Source of the DNA: Cytophagales bacterium
Lineage (GTDB): Bacteria; Bacteroidota; Bacteroidia; Cytophagales; Amoebophilaceae
Reading direction: 5' to 3'
Length of the DNA: 47,896 bases
Assembly: GCA_020629455.1 (NCBI GenBank)
Contig: JAHDDH010000004.1
Span: forward strand, 1 to 47,896
Shown here: positions 7,197 through 15,731 of the stretch, one piece after another
How positions within the stretch are numbered: position 1 is the stretch's first letter
How the letters are laid out: every line of letters begins with the position of its first letter
Translations under genes and position numbers: made by a program
Notes under the pieces: model-generated
The model's database searches: none
What the model saw: the letters and a program-made list of their open reading frames with translations, nothing else
What the model was told of the DNA's origin: nothing

Positions 7197-9296
7197 TTAA
7201 AAACGATAATGCAATTGCAGTATAATATTAGTTTTGGTATTGCCAGAAATATGATCCAGTGTTTTTTTTGCTTGTAAAGGACTATAGCCAATGTAGCGTA
7301 TTTGTCCTATTTTGCAAGTAAGCTTACAACTCGGCATCAATGCATACTTTCCGTATAAAAAATAATGAAATCCTTTGTCTCTATAAAAGCCAGGAGGCCC
7401 TGGGGCATATGGTTCATAGAAATAAAGCCGGGTATTATAGCCCTGTGTGTTGAAAAAAGCAACACGACTGCCAATTTTTAACTTTCTTTTTTTGTGAGAA
7501 AAATCTTTTACCAATGCATAACCCCATTGATATTGCCGATCGAAATGGTATTGTGTATATTGTGCCTGTATTTTCCCATGCCAATGAGCCAACAAAGCAT
7601 ACTGCAATTGCCAAAATAAGGTATGATTTTTTTGATAAGCAATAGATGCTTGTTGTGATATTTTTTTGTTTTTGGAAGGTAAATTTTTAGCTTTTGTTTT
7701 CAAACGGTATTGCAGTGTAGTAAATACCTGTCGAGAAAATAAATATTTGGTATGGATACGCCCATCATTACTATAAGTTAATCTCTTATCTACACCATAT
7801 TTATACCATGGAAAATAATAAAAATCATAATAAGCATTGACTATACACTGTTTAGTGATATGCCATTGAATTCCTGTATAAATACCGATTTCGTTTTGGT
7901 TATGTGTATTAACACCAAAGGCCTTGCCATAGAGATTATGAAAATTTTTATCATAATGATGTAATAATACAGTACCCTCTAACGTAGGCCATATACTAGT
8001 GACAATACCTGCCAGCAATCCTTTACCTTTGCTTTTTGATATCCCAACTTCTCCAAAGAAATGCAAATTATCCCAAAAAAATTGATAAAACAACCCATGG
8101 TTGTAATTCTCTTTGCCTCTGAAATGATATCGATTATACAAATACTCCTTAGGCTGTATATACACAGGGTACCATTGATATAAAGCACTATACCCAAAAT
8201 TGTATTTTTTGATAGAGTTATGATACATTAAAATACTCCCTATGACTTGCTCTTTGATCGTTGCTTTATTTTGAATACGTGCCGGTGTTTTATAATGATC
8301 TAAAAAAGTGGCATTTTGTGATGTTTTTTGATTTTGCTGTATAGCACCATCTAAATATTGACATCCATAATAAGTTGTCATTTCCCAATGGTCTTTTCGA
8401 AAGGTAGTACCAATACCTCGTAAAGTATAATCCCTATTAGCATTTTTTTGAGGCTTTAAACCAAAGTTATTGGTTCTAATTACCCTAATAGCTTCCGTGC
8501 TTTTATTCAAAGAAAACCCACCATAATGTATCAATCCTTGTCCATAGCTCACTTGATAATCACCCAGCACAAGCGTTTTTAAATATTTTTTTTCATACAC
8601 ACCCATATGAAAAGTACTGTTAGCATAGCCATAATACCTTTTCGCAGGATACCAAAATATTTTTTCTCCATCATTTTTTCTTCCAGAAAATCCTATGCTG
8701 AAATCATGGGGATTATATAGATGAAATTTGACTGATAATTTATCAGGAGATCCTAAAAAATAATGTGTACTGTTTTTATGCTTGGCAAGCTGATAACCTC
8801 TCGCACGCTCAAAAATATGATCATAGCATACCTGCAGTGTGCTATTTTTACCCACCATTCTTTGATGCCATGCGTGTTGAGAAAAATGATAGTCAATAGT
8901 AGGTATTTTGATGAATGGAAGAAAAATCTGTATGGTTTCAAGATCAAAATATGGAATAGATTGTAATTCATATACTGACAACAAAGGCCCTTGTATTTGA
9001 ATATGCTGCCATAAAGCACGTAGTTGCTGCTTGGTAAGAATTTGTAGTGCCGCTATCTTTTGATAAGAAGCCTGGTTTATATTAAGTGGTTGATGATAAT
9101 ATTTCCATAAAGTAGACTCAAGGCTTTTCAGGCTATCAACAGTATGGTAGGATCTTTTTTGAATCTTAACTAATAAATCTATAAAGTCATCTTTTGCGAT
9201 CACTTGTTTTTGAATTATCCCAAAAAAACAAAAAAAATAAAAGATAATGAATGATAAATCCCTAAGAGGTATACCACTATTTTTTAAGCCTGACAT
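7197..9296 (-). CDS. helix-hairpin-helix plus outer-membrane beta-barrel protein
   Basis: A 699-residue exported protein. After a signal sequence (hydrophobic about 14-30) comes a ComEA-like helix-hairpin-helix segment near residues 70-130 (PLNINQASYQKIAAL...LTKQQL and SVYELQSIPYFDLETIQIF). The remaining 550 residues alternate aromatic and polar residues as in a transmembrane beta-barrel, ending in LQLHYRF with a C-terminal Phe, the outer-membrane insertion signal. This architecture is a conserved Bacteroidota family of unknown function; the HhH part need not bind DNA. It stands alone, flanked by gene-free stretches on both sides. Confidence 0.75.
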   Translation of the reverse strand: MSGLKNSGIPLRDLSFIIFYFFCFFGIIQKQVIAKDDFIDLLVKIQKRSYHTVDSLKSLESTLWKYYHQPLNINQASYQKIAALQILTKQQLRALWQHIQIQGPLLSVYELQSIPYFDLETIQIFLPFIKIPTIDYHFSQHAWHQRMVGKNSTLQVCYDHIFERARGYQLAKHKNSTHYFLGSPDKLSVKFHLYNPHDFSIGFSGRKNDGEKIFWYPAKRYYGYANSTFHMGVYEKKYLKTLVLGDYQVSYGQGLIHYGGFSLNKSTEAIRVIRTNNFGLKPQKNANRDYTLRGIGTTFRKDHWEMTTYYGCQYLDGAIQQNQKTSQNATFLDHYKTPARIQNKATIKEQVIGSILMYHNSIKKYNFGYSALYQWYPVYIQPKEYLYNRYHFRGKENYNHGLFYQFFWDNLHFFGEVGISKSKGKGLLAGIVTSIWPTLEGTVLLHHYDKNFHNLYGKAFGVNTHNQNEIGIYTGIQWHITKQCIVNAYYDFYYFPWYKYGVDKRLTYSNDGRIHTKYLFSRQVFTTLQYRLKTKAKNLPSKNKKISQQASIAYQKNHTLFWQLQYALLAHWHGKIQAQYTQYHFDRQYQWGYALVKDFSHKKRKLKIGSRVAFFNTQGYNTRLYFYEPYAPGPPGFYRDKGFHYFLYGKYALMPSCKLTCKIGQIRYIGYSPLQAKKTLDHISGNTKTNIILQLHYRF

Positions 9297-9565
9297 TGGT
9301 CAACTGTTTACTTTTTTTATTTTGATAGCCTTTCTTGATAACTTTTTTCTACACTAACAACAACGTATTAATCTAATGATATATGATTACTAAAAACTTA
9401 CAAGAATCTAATTTTCATAACTTCTCAAGTACTTAAAAAAATTTTTAAAAATGTTAAAACTATTTTTCTTTTATTACATGAAATATAATAGTCAATATTT
9501 GTATTTTTTGATATTTTAATTATAATTTTTATATAAATACATGATTCTTTATATAGAATAAAATT

Positions 9566-10474
9566 TTATAGCTTCACCCCTACACGCAAACGTACACTTC
9601 TTGATTTTTTATTTTGTGCAATGGTTTCCGGAGAAGCTTTAATAGCTTTTTTTGGCTGAGCAAAAAAAGGACGTATAGTATTACCTAAAGAATCTTTTTG
9701 CAAAATACCTTTACCGTTTCCTGTATTCAAAAATTTTTTAACCATCCGATCCTCCAAAGAATGGTAAGACAATACCACTAACTTCCCTCCTGGCTTTATT
9801 ACATACGGCATGCTCTGCAACATCTCTTGTAAAGATTGCATTTCCTCATTGACGGCTATCCGCAACCCTTGAAAAATTTTTGCATAAAACTGATAGGGTT
9901 TATATGCAGGTGCTAAAGGCGCTAGCACTTGCATAAGATCTTCCGCTGTTTGTATTTTTTTTTTTCTTGATTGTACAATCTTTTGAGCAATATGATAAGC
10001 CCTAGGTACCTCTCCCCAACATTTTAAAATATCAGTCAATGCTTCTAAAGTATAAGTATTGACAATATCCTGGGCATTTTTTGTAATATTTTGATCCATA
10101 CGCATATCTAAATTGCCTGCTGTAAGAAAAGAAAAACCCCGCTCAGGACTCTCTAACTGATGAGAAGAAACACCCAAATCTGCCAGCACACCATCAACCG
10201 AATCGATATGATGGTATTTTAAAAATGGATACACAAATCGAAAATTTGACCGGATAAAAAAAAAGTTTTTTTGCTTAATTTTTTCTGCTACCCTAGCACT
10301 GTCTTGATCTTGATCAAAAGCAATTAATTTTCCCTTTTCTGACAATTGCTGCAAAATTTCCTGACTATGGCCTCCACCACCAAACGTAAGGTCTATATAA
10401 ACCCCTTCAGGTTTGATTGCCAAAGCATCGATGCTCTGTTGTAAAAGAACAGGAATGTGTGATTTATAATCCAT
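9566..10474 (-). CDS. rsmH: 16S rRNA (cytosine1402-N4)-methyltransferase
   Basis: This 302-residue SAM-dependent enzyme methylates N4 of C1402 in 16S rRNA. It begins with the family signature SHIPVLLQQSIDAL, has the SAM-binding motif DLTFGGGGHS, then DGVLADLGVSSHQLESPERGFS near residue 95, and VLSYHSLEDRMVK near 245. Full length. The start chosen is the ATG at 10474; an open frame goes up to 10489. The gene overlaps the 3' end of the E2 gene by 11 bases, so it is cotranscribed with it, although rsmH usually lies in the mra/division cluster. No mraZ, ftsL or ftsI is adjacent, showing breakdown of the division-wall cluster. Confidence 0.95.
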   Translation of the reverse strand: MDYKSHIPVLLQQSIDALAIKPEGVYIDLTFGGGGHSQEILQQLSEKGKLIAFDQDQDSARVAEKIKQKNFFFIRSNFRFVYPFLKYHHIDSVDGVLADLGVSSHQLESPERGFSFLTAGNLDMRMDQNITKNAQDIVNTYTLEALTDILKCWGEVPRAYHIAQKIVQSRKKKIQTAEDLMQVLAPLAPAYKPYQFYAKIFQGLRIAVNEEMQSLQEMLQSMPYVIKPGGKLVVLSYHSLEDRMVKKFLNTGNGKGILQKDSLGNTIRPFFAQPKKAIKASPETIAQNKKSRSVRLRVGVKL

Positions 10475-11669
10475 AAGCCATGCCATCAAAATTTTCTAAG
10501 TTTTCAGCCACTTGTTTAGCAAATAATCCACCCAACATACCGTCAATGATACGATGATCATATGTATGGGAGAGTATCATACGATGTCTAATGCCAATGC
10601 TATCGCCTGTAGGCCCTTCTAAAACCACTGGTTTTTTTACAATAGCGCCCAAAGCCAAAATAGCCACTTGTGGTTGCAGTATAATAGGCGTACCCATTAT
10701 ATTACCAAAAGAACCAATATTTGACACCGTATATGTAGCACCTGTTAAATCATCTGATACTAAAGTGTTATTTCTGGCTTTTGTTGTCAAGCTAATCACA
10801 CTTTGAGTTAATGCCCACAAATTTTTCAAATGCGCATTTTTAATCACAGGCACTACCAAATTACCATTGGATAACGCAACAGCTAGGCCTATATGAATGT
10901 CTTTTTTAAGGATGATCTTCTCTTCGTCTACAGAGGCATTAATCAACGGATATTTTTGTATAGCTTTTACTACCGCCTCTATAAAAAAAGGAGTATAAGT
11001 CAAGTGTAACTGGAATTGTGTTTGTATTTTTTGTTGATATTTTTTTTTCCATGCTACAATTTTTGTGACATCTGCCTCTACAAAGGAAGTGACGTGAGGT
11101 GCTATTTTCTTAGAAGCAACCATACGCTCAGCTATAATTTTGCGCATTCTATCCATCACAACAATTTCATCGGCTATTGGTGTTTGAAAAGTTGCTTGAT
11201 GAGTATTTTCTTGTTGGATATAATTATCAATATCTCGTTTTGTAATTCTGCCTTTCAAGCCAGTGCCCTTGATATTTTGTAAAGTTTTTGTAGAAATTTG
11301 CTTTGCTTTGGCAATACTCTTCACCAAAGGAGATACAGAAGGATCCTTTTCTGGCACAACAGCTATAGGCAACGTAACTGATTCTTCTCCGGGGAGGGGC
11401 TGTAAATTTGGCAAATCTTCTGTTGTCTCTGTTGTAATTTCTATAACTGCGATAGGTGCTTCTATAGCCACTATTTTACCTTGAGGAACTAAAATTTTTT
11501 TAATCTTACCTGTATACATGGCTGGTATTTCTGTATCTACTTTGTCTGTAGCTACTTCGAGCATAGGCGTATCTTGTTGGATATGATCCCCTACTTTTTT
11601 AAGCCATTGTATAATTTCTGCTTCTACAATACTTTCGCCCATTTTGGGCATTTTCATGATAACTTCCAT
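10464..11669 (-). CDS. 2-oxoacid dehydrogenase complex E2 (dihydrolipoamide acyltransferase)
   Basis: A 401-residue E2 core enzyme that transfers the acyl group from lipoyl-lysine to CoA. One lipoyl domain lies at about 3-78 with the lipoylated Lys43 in EVATDKVDTE. A peripheral-subunit-binding domain is at about 112-150 (SPLVKSIAKAKQI...GLKGRITKRDID). The catalytic domain ends with the active-site block HTYDHRIIDG (His372, Asp376). Whether the substrate is pyruvate, 2-oxoglutarate or branched-chain 2-oxoacids cannot be told from the motifs; pyruvate is the usual one kept in reduced relatives. E1 and E3 are not in the window. Confidence 0.92.
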   Translation of the reverse strand: MEVIMKMPKMGESIVEAEIIQWLKKVGDHIQQDTPMLEVATDKVDTEIPAMYTGKIKKILVPQGKIVAIEAPIAVIEITTETTEDLPNLQPLPGEESVTLPIAVVPEKDPSVSPLVKSIAKAKQISTKTLQNIKGTGLKGRITKRDIDNYIQQENTHQATFQTPIADEIVVMDRMRKIIAERMVASKKIAPHVTSFVEADVTKIVAWKKKYQQKIQTQFQLHLTYTPFFIEAVVKAIQKYPLINASVDEEKIILKKDIHIGLAVALSNGNLVVPVIKNAHLKNLWALTQSVISLTTKARNNTLVSDDLTGATYTVSNIGSFGNIMGTPIILQPQVAILALGAIVKKPVVLEGPTGDSIGIRHRMILSHTYDHRIIDGMLGGLFAKQVAENLENFDGMAYGL

Positions 11670-11676
11670 GGAATTT

Positions 11677-12861
11677 TTAAGATGTTTTCATTGAAGACAG
11701 TAGTTTGTTGTGCTGAAAGATACGTAAGTCAAATTGCTTGGCTATCGCTAAAAGATGGTCAAAAATATCGGATTGAATATCTTCATATGCTTTCCAAACT
11801 GTGGTGTTGGTAAATACATAAATCTCTATAGGCAATCCTTCAGCCATGGGCTGTAATTGCCTTACTAAAAAAGTAAATTTTTCTTTACGTACGTTATGAT
11901 TGCGCTGTAAATATTGAACAATGTATTGCCGATATAATCCTATATTCGTGAGCTGTAAAGTTTGCTGTTTTGCTTGTGTAATAGCATTCATCAGACATGC
12001 TATATTTTGTAGACGATCTAACTGTGCTTTGCTACAGAATTGAATCGTATCAATATCAATATGAATTGCCCGTTTAATTCTTCTGCCACCTGATTCGTGC
12101 ATACCTCTAAAGTTGATAATGCCATGCTTCATAAAATCGGCAGTAGGAATAGTCACCACTGTCTTATCAAAATTCTGAACCTTGACAGCATTCAACGAAA
12201 TATCAATCACATCACCGTCTATGCTATAATTTTTGATCTGTATCCAGTCACCAATCCGCACAATATCATAAGCAGAAATCTGTATGCTGGTGATCAGCCC
12301 TGTAATCGGATCACGAAATACTAAAATTAATATTGCACTCAAGGCTCCTAAACCTGTAAAAATATGCGTGATGGCACTATTGGTTAAAATAGCAACGATA
12401 AAAATGATAGTAATGAGCCAGGTGATAATTTTGATAATATCAGTATAACTTTTGATTGGTTTTTGTTTAGCAAATGCAAAAGAAGTGTTATAAACATCAT
12501 TGCCTATGCTTAAAAAGGTGACAGTCAATAGGGCAATATTCAAACAAATGATAATGTCTAAAAATTTTTTCAACACATCATAGGGCATGAGCCATTGCAA
12601 AAAAAAAACAAGGGTCAAAAAATAAAATTTATGAAAAACACGATATTTTAGTAAAAGACCTTGAAAAGGTAGTTTTTTCCTTTTGAGTCTTTTTTTAAGA
12701 ATCGTAAAAACATAATGATAGAGTAATCGATGTAGCGCATACCCCAAGCCAATAACCGTAATTCCCAATAAAAAATAAGAAAATACTGTTGCCAAGGGTA
12801 TTGACAAAAAATATGAAACCCAGTGGATAAACTTTTCAGAAAAAAAATTAAGCTGATTCAT
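11677..12861 (-). CDS. MscS-family mechanosensitive channel (YbdG-like)
   Basis: A 394-residue inner-membrane protein. Hydrophobic segments occur near 15-45, 75-95, 100-120 and 140-165, then the pore-lining helix and beta domain of MscS: GLGALSAILILVFRDPITGL followed by VRIGDWI and VVTIPTADFMKHGIINF. The conserved FRDPITGL and IGDWIQI blocks and the extended C-terminal domain match the YbdG-like subgroup, which releases solutes on hypo-osmotic stress. Its start overlaps the end of gldC by 14 bases, and it ends 7 bases before the E2 gene, so the four genes gldC-mscS-E2-rsmH look like one transcription unit. Confidence 0.88.
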   Translation of the reverse strand: MNQLNFFSEKFIHWVSYFLSIPLATVFSYFLLGITVIGLGYALHRLLYHYVFTILKKRLKRKKLPFQGLLLKYRVFHKFYFLTLVFFLQWLMPYDVLKKFLDIIICLNIALLTVTFLSIGNDVYNTSFAFAKQKPIKSYTDIIKIITWLITIIFIVAILTNSAITHIFTGLGALSAILILVFRDPITGLITSIQISAYDIVRIGDWIQIKNYSIDGDVIDISLNAVKVQNFDKTVVTIPTADFMKHGIINFRGMHESGGRRIKRAIHIDIDTIQFCSKAQLDRLQNIACLMNAITQAKQQTLQLTNIGLYRQYIVQYLQRNHNVRKEKFTFLVRQLQPMAEGLPIEIYVFTNTTVWKAYEDIQSDIFDHLLAIAKQFDLRIFQHNKLLSSMKTS

Positions 12862-13201
12862 TCGATGTTTGGCTAGTTGTTTTTTTGATATGTGATGTCA
12901 ATTGATGACAAAAATCAATAATCTTTTGTGCCATCACAGTATCACCCGTGGCTTTTAAAACGCTTTGTCCTAAGCTGCCAATAATATCCACTACAAAAGA
13001 TTGCATGTCTACAACAGACATATCTTTGGTCCAAAGATCAATACGCAATGTATTTTTTTGTTTATGATCCCACGTAGAAAGACTCATAGCGCGGGTAGGC
13101 GTTAGCGTAGGATGTGCGACATCCGTAGCTTGCCAAAAAATTTTTTGTGGTACTTTTTGCTTGTCTAAATGTACACGAAAATGGATATCAGCTGTAGACA
13201 T
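12848..13201 (-). CDS. gldC: gliding motility protein GldC
   Basis: A 117-residue soluble protein that fits GldC: HFRVHLDKQKVPQKIFWQATD near the N-terminus, then LSTWDHKQKNTLRIDLWTKDM, and a helical C-terminal part with MAQKIIDFC. The WD-K-TLRIDLWTKDMxV block is the family hallmark. The start is the ATG at 13201, which gives family length; the frame is open to 13246. GldC is linked to gliding in Flavobacterium but is also present in non-gliding Bacteroidota, and its biochemical role is not settled. The gldKLMN cluster lies 11 kb to the right and gldB 31 kb to the right. Confidence 0.85.
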   Translation of the reverse strand: MSTADIHFRVHLDKQKVPQKIFWQATDVAHPTLTPTRAMSLSTWDHKQKNTLRIDLWTKDMSVVDMQSFVVDIIGSLGQSVLKATGDTVMAQKIIDFCHQLTSHIKKTTSQTSNESA

Positions 13202-13297
13202 ATCTTTTGAATTGCTTCCATCAATTTTTTTGGAAAAGGATTGCATATGAGGATTTATAGATTTCTAATTTTTTATGCTTGAAGCTTTAAAACTTTA

Positions 13298-13372
13298 GAC
13301 AACAGGTATCACTCTATTTTATTTTAAAGGCTAATCAATCAGTAGCCACAATCTCGATGATTAGGTGTTGTC
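13298..13372 (+). promoter_or_regulatory. candidate structured leader upstream of thiM
   Basis: Nested inverted repeats: GACAACA (13298-13304) with TGTTGTC (13366-13372), enclosing CTAATCA (13331-13337) with TGATTAG (13358-13364). A third pair, GGCTA (13329-13333) with TAGCC (13343-13347), shares bases with the inner stem and so would compete with it. The conserved parts of the TPP aptamer (CUGAGA, GGGGUGC) were not found on either strand. It could be an RNA leader of thiM-thiE or an operator between divergent genes. Confidence 0.35.
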
Positions 13373-13474
13373 AAAATTTTAAATCAGGAATAAGTATATA
13401 TCACACACAAAATGATTATATTTTTAAATTCATTCATCGTCTATTTTTATACATTTTGAATCAAAAGTAAAAGT

Positions 13475-14278
13475 ATGCAAAAAAAAATTTGGTCCACCAT
13501 CGAAAAGGTAAAAAAAGAAGCACCATTGGTTCATAACATTACAAATTATGTAGCCATGCACTATACAGCCAACGTATTATTGGCAGCTGGGGCTTCTCCT
13601 GTCATGGCACATGCCCAAGAAGAAGTCAATGATATGGCAGCCATTGCACAAAGTATTGTCCTCAACATAGGTACATTAAGTCCAGCTTGGGTAAAGGCAA
13701 TGATAATGGCCATGAAAACCGCTCAAAAAAAAAAAAAACCTGTTATTTTAGATCCTGTAGGAGCTGGCGCTACGCCTTATCGCAACCATACACTACAACA
13801 ATTTCTAACGGTAGGCACCCCTACAGTCATAAGAGGCAATGCTTCTGAAATATTATCATTATCAACAACAGCACACCAAACTAAAGGCGTTGATAGCACA
13901 ATGACTACAGACGAATGTTTAATAAACATAGCCAAAGAATTGGCAAAAAAATATCAAAATGTAATATGTATCAGTGGTCCCGTAGATTATATCATAGATC
14001 AACATCAAATTATCACTTTACACAATGGACATCCCAACATGGCAAAAATAACAGCTATGGGTTGTGCTGCTAGTGCTTTGATTGGTGCTTTTTTGTGTGT
14101 AGAAACAGATGTTTTTTTAGCAACCACCAGTGCTATGAGCCTAATAGGCGTAGCCGGAGAAATGGCTGCAAAAATAGCAAAAGGTCCTGGCAGTTTATCA
14201 ATCCATCTGTTAGATGTATTACATCAGATGTCACAAAAACCCTTTGAAACAATTTTAAAAATACAATCAAAAATTTAA
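13475..14278 (+). CDS. thiM: hydroxyethylthiazole kinase
   Basis: A 267-residue ribokinase-fold enzyme that phosphorylates 4-methyl-5-(2-hydroxyethyl)thiazole for thiamine salvage. It has the ThiM N-terminal block PLVHNITNYVAMHYTANVLL, then GASPVMAHAQEEV, LDPVGAGATPYR near 90-100, RGNASEIL, and the catalytic region TAMGCAASALIGAF near residue 190. Full length. Its stop lies 14 bases before the thiE ATG. A homopolymer of 14 A at 13725-13738 encodes a QKKKK run in the middle of the gene. No other thiamine genes are in the window, so the pathway here looks like salvage of precursors, not de novo synthesis. Confidence 0.95.
   Translation: MQKKIWSTIEKVKKEAPLVHNITNYVAMHYTANVLLAAGASPVMAHAQEEVNDMAAIAQSIVLNIGTLSPAWVKAMIMAMKTAQKKKKPVILDPVGAGATPYRNHTLQQFLTVGTPTVIRGNASEILSLSTTAHQTKGVDSTMTTDECLINIAKELAKKYQNVICISGPVDYIIDQHQIITLHNGHPNMAKITAMGCAASALIGAFLCVETDVFLATTSAMSLIGVAGEMAAKIAKGPGSLSIHLLDVLHQMSQKPFETILKIQSKI
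13725..13738 (+). repeat. 14-A homopolymer inside thiM
   Basis: Fourteen consecutive A bases within the thiM reading frame, read as part of Gln-Lys-Lys-Lys-Lys. Tracts of this length are prone to polymerase slippage during both replication and transcription. The frame is intact at 14. Confidence 0.9.
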
Positions 14279-14292
14279 CTCTATTGACAAAT

Positions 14293-14916
14293 ATGTTACA
14301 TAACACTTTGTGTCTAGTAACCGATGAAGCTACTTGTAAATATCATAGTCTATACGAAATTATTACAGCAGCTGTAAAGGGAGGGGTAAATATGGTACAA
14401 TTACGAGAAAAAGAAATTTCAACCAAAGCTTTCATTAAAAAAGCCGAAAAAGCAAAATCTATATTAGCACCCTTAGGCGTTCCTCTCATCATCAATGACC
14501 GTGTAGATGTTGCTTTAGCTGTAGAAGCTGAAGGCGTACATGTAGGCCAAGAAGATATGCCCATAGCCCACATCATTCAATTGATGCCTAAAGGGTCAAT
14601 CATTGGCCTTTCAATAGAAAGCCCTCAAGATATAACTACATCGCATCAATGGAGTAATATTTCTTATCTAGGGGTTAGTCCTATATTTTTAACCGCTACA
14701 AAAAAAGAACTTATACATCCTTGGGGTATCGATGGTATTAAAAAAATTATGGAAATCTCTCGAACTCCTTTAATGGCCATTGGAGGTATTCATCTTGAAA
14801 ATGTAGACGAAGTTCTTGCAACCGGTATCACCAATATAGCAGTGGTATCTGCACTATGTGCTGCAAAACATCCAATGTCTGTAGCCCAAAAATTTCGAAA
14901 AAAAATATTTTTTTAA
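14293..14916 (+). CDS. thiE: thiamine phosphate synthase
   Basis: A 207-residue TIM-barrel enzyme that joins HMP-pyrophosphate and thiazole phosphate to thiamine phosphate. The family blocks are all there: LCLVTDE, VNMVQLREK, PLIINDRVDVALAVEAEGVHVGQEDM, IIGLSIES, YLGVSPIF and PLMAIGGI, with conserved diphosphate- and Mg-binding Asp residues in INDRVD and GQEDM. The start is the ATG at 14293; a TTG at 14284 is an alternative. It is coupled to thiM upstream. Use of the pair would also need HMP-phosphate kinase (ThiD), which is not in the window. Confidence 0.95.
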   Translation: MLHNTLCLVTDEATCKYHSLYEIITAAVKGGVNMVQLREKEISTKAFIKKAEKAKSILAPLGVPLIINDRVDVALAVEAEGVHVGQEDMPIAHIIQLMPKGSIIGLSIESPQDITTSHQWSNISYLGVSPIFLTATKKELIHPWGIDGIKKIMEISRTPLMAIGGIHLENVDEVLATGITNIAVVSALCAAKHPMSVAQKFRKKIFF

Positions 14917-14990
14917 TTTAAATTTGGACTGTAAAAAATAAATTCAAAACACGGACAGTAATTATAAAAATTTTTTAAAAAACACAAACA

Positions 14991-15713
14991 ATGTATTATA
15001 AAATTATATCTTGTATCTTATTAATAGCAAGTTGTAGTCAAAAACTATCAATAACAAAAGAAAAAAACAAAATTAAAGTTGATAGCAATAAACCTGTACA
15101 ACTCATCATTTCGAGCTTAGATAATCAAATAGGATTATCTGCAGGTTTAAAACAAACGCTCCAGCATAATTTCAAAGTAAAATTAGAAAATTATGAGCCA
15201 TATAAAAAAAAAGGCTATCAAATTCAAGGAATAAAAATACTTGTTAGGGCAACGAACGATAATGTACATTTTCATAAAAATTTATGGTACAACAACATAG
15301 AAAATCAGCATAGAATTAACTACCTCATATCATTAGGAAGAATTCAAAAAAAAAAATGCCCCCAATTTCACAAATGTTTGCAAGAATGCTCTTGTGAAAA
15401 TCCTATAATAGAATACAAAATGGACTTTGGACTGAACATAAAAAACAAAACAAAAACAATAAACCTATACTCACTACATGAAAAATATGACACAGAATTA
15501 GGAAAATATATACTGGTAGTAGAGAACAACAAAGAAAATCATCTAGAAGAAGTACTTGTCTCTTCTCAAGAAAACTATATTTGGACATTAACCAATTATA
15601 AAGAATTGGCATTGACACCTTATAAATATGACCTTGAAATATCAGTTGTAACAAAAAAAAAAAATACGATACAAACTTTTAATATCAAATCAAACCTACT
15701 TTGTAGTTTCTAA
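14991..15713 (+). CDS. putative lipoprotein, unknown function (paralogue of next gene)
   Basis: Not recognised. A 240-residue product with signal peptide and lipobox LIASC (Cys15), so probably a surface or periplasmic lipoprotein. Downstream it has a Cys cluster (KKCPQFHKCLQECSC near 125-138) that could form disulfides, and beta-rich stretches. It shares a pattern with the next gene: an acidic Tyr segment followed by GYQIQGIKI, and a later block beginning YIWTL. The two are best read as an old tandem duplication. It ends 18 bases before the next gene. A run of 12 A lies at 15653-15664. Confidence 0.72.
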   Translation: MYYKIISCILLIASCSQKLSITKEKNKIKVDSNKPVQLIISSLDNQIGLSAGLKQTLQHNFKVKLENYEPYKKKGYQIQGIKILVRATNDNVHFHKNLWYNNIENQHRINYLISLGRIQKKKCPQFHKCLQECSCENPIIEYKMDFGLNIKNKTKTINLYSLHEKYDTELGKYILVVENNKENHLEEVLVSSQENYIWTLTNYKELALTPYKYDLEISVVTKKKNTIQTFNIKSNLLCSF

Positions 15714-15731
15714 TATAAAAATATAAAACAA

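Noticed and set aside
13247-13474. TPP riboswitch before thiM
   Set aside because: The conserved aptamer segments (CUGAGA and GGGGUGC) are absent on both strands.
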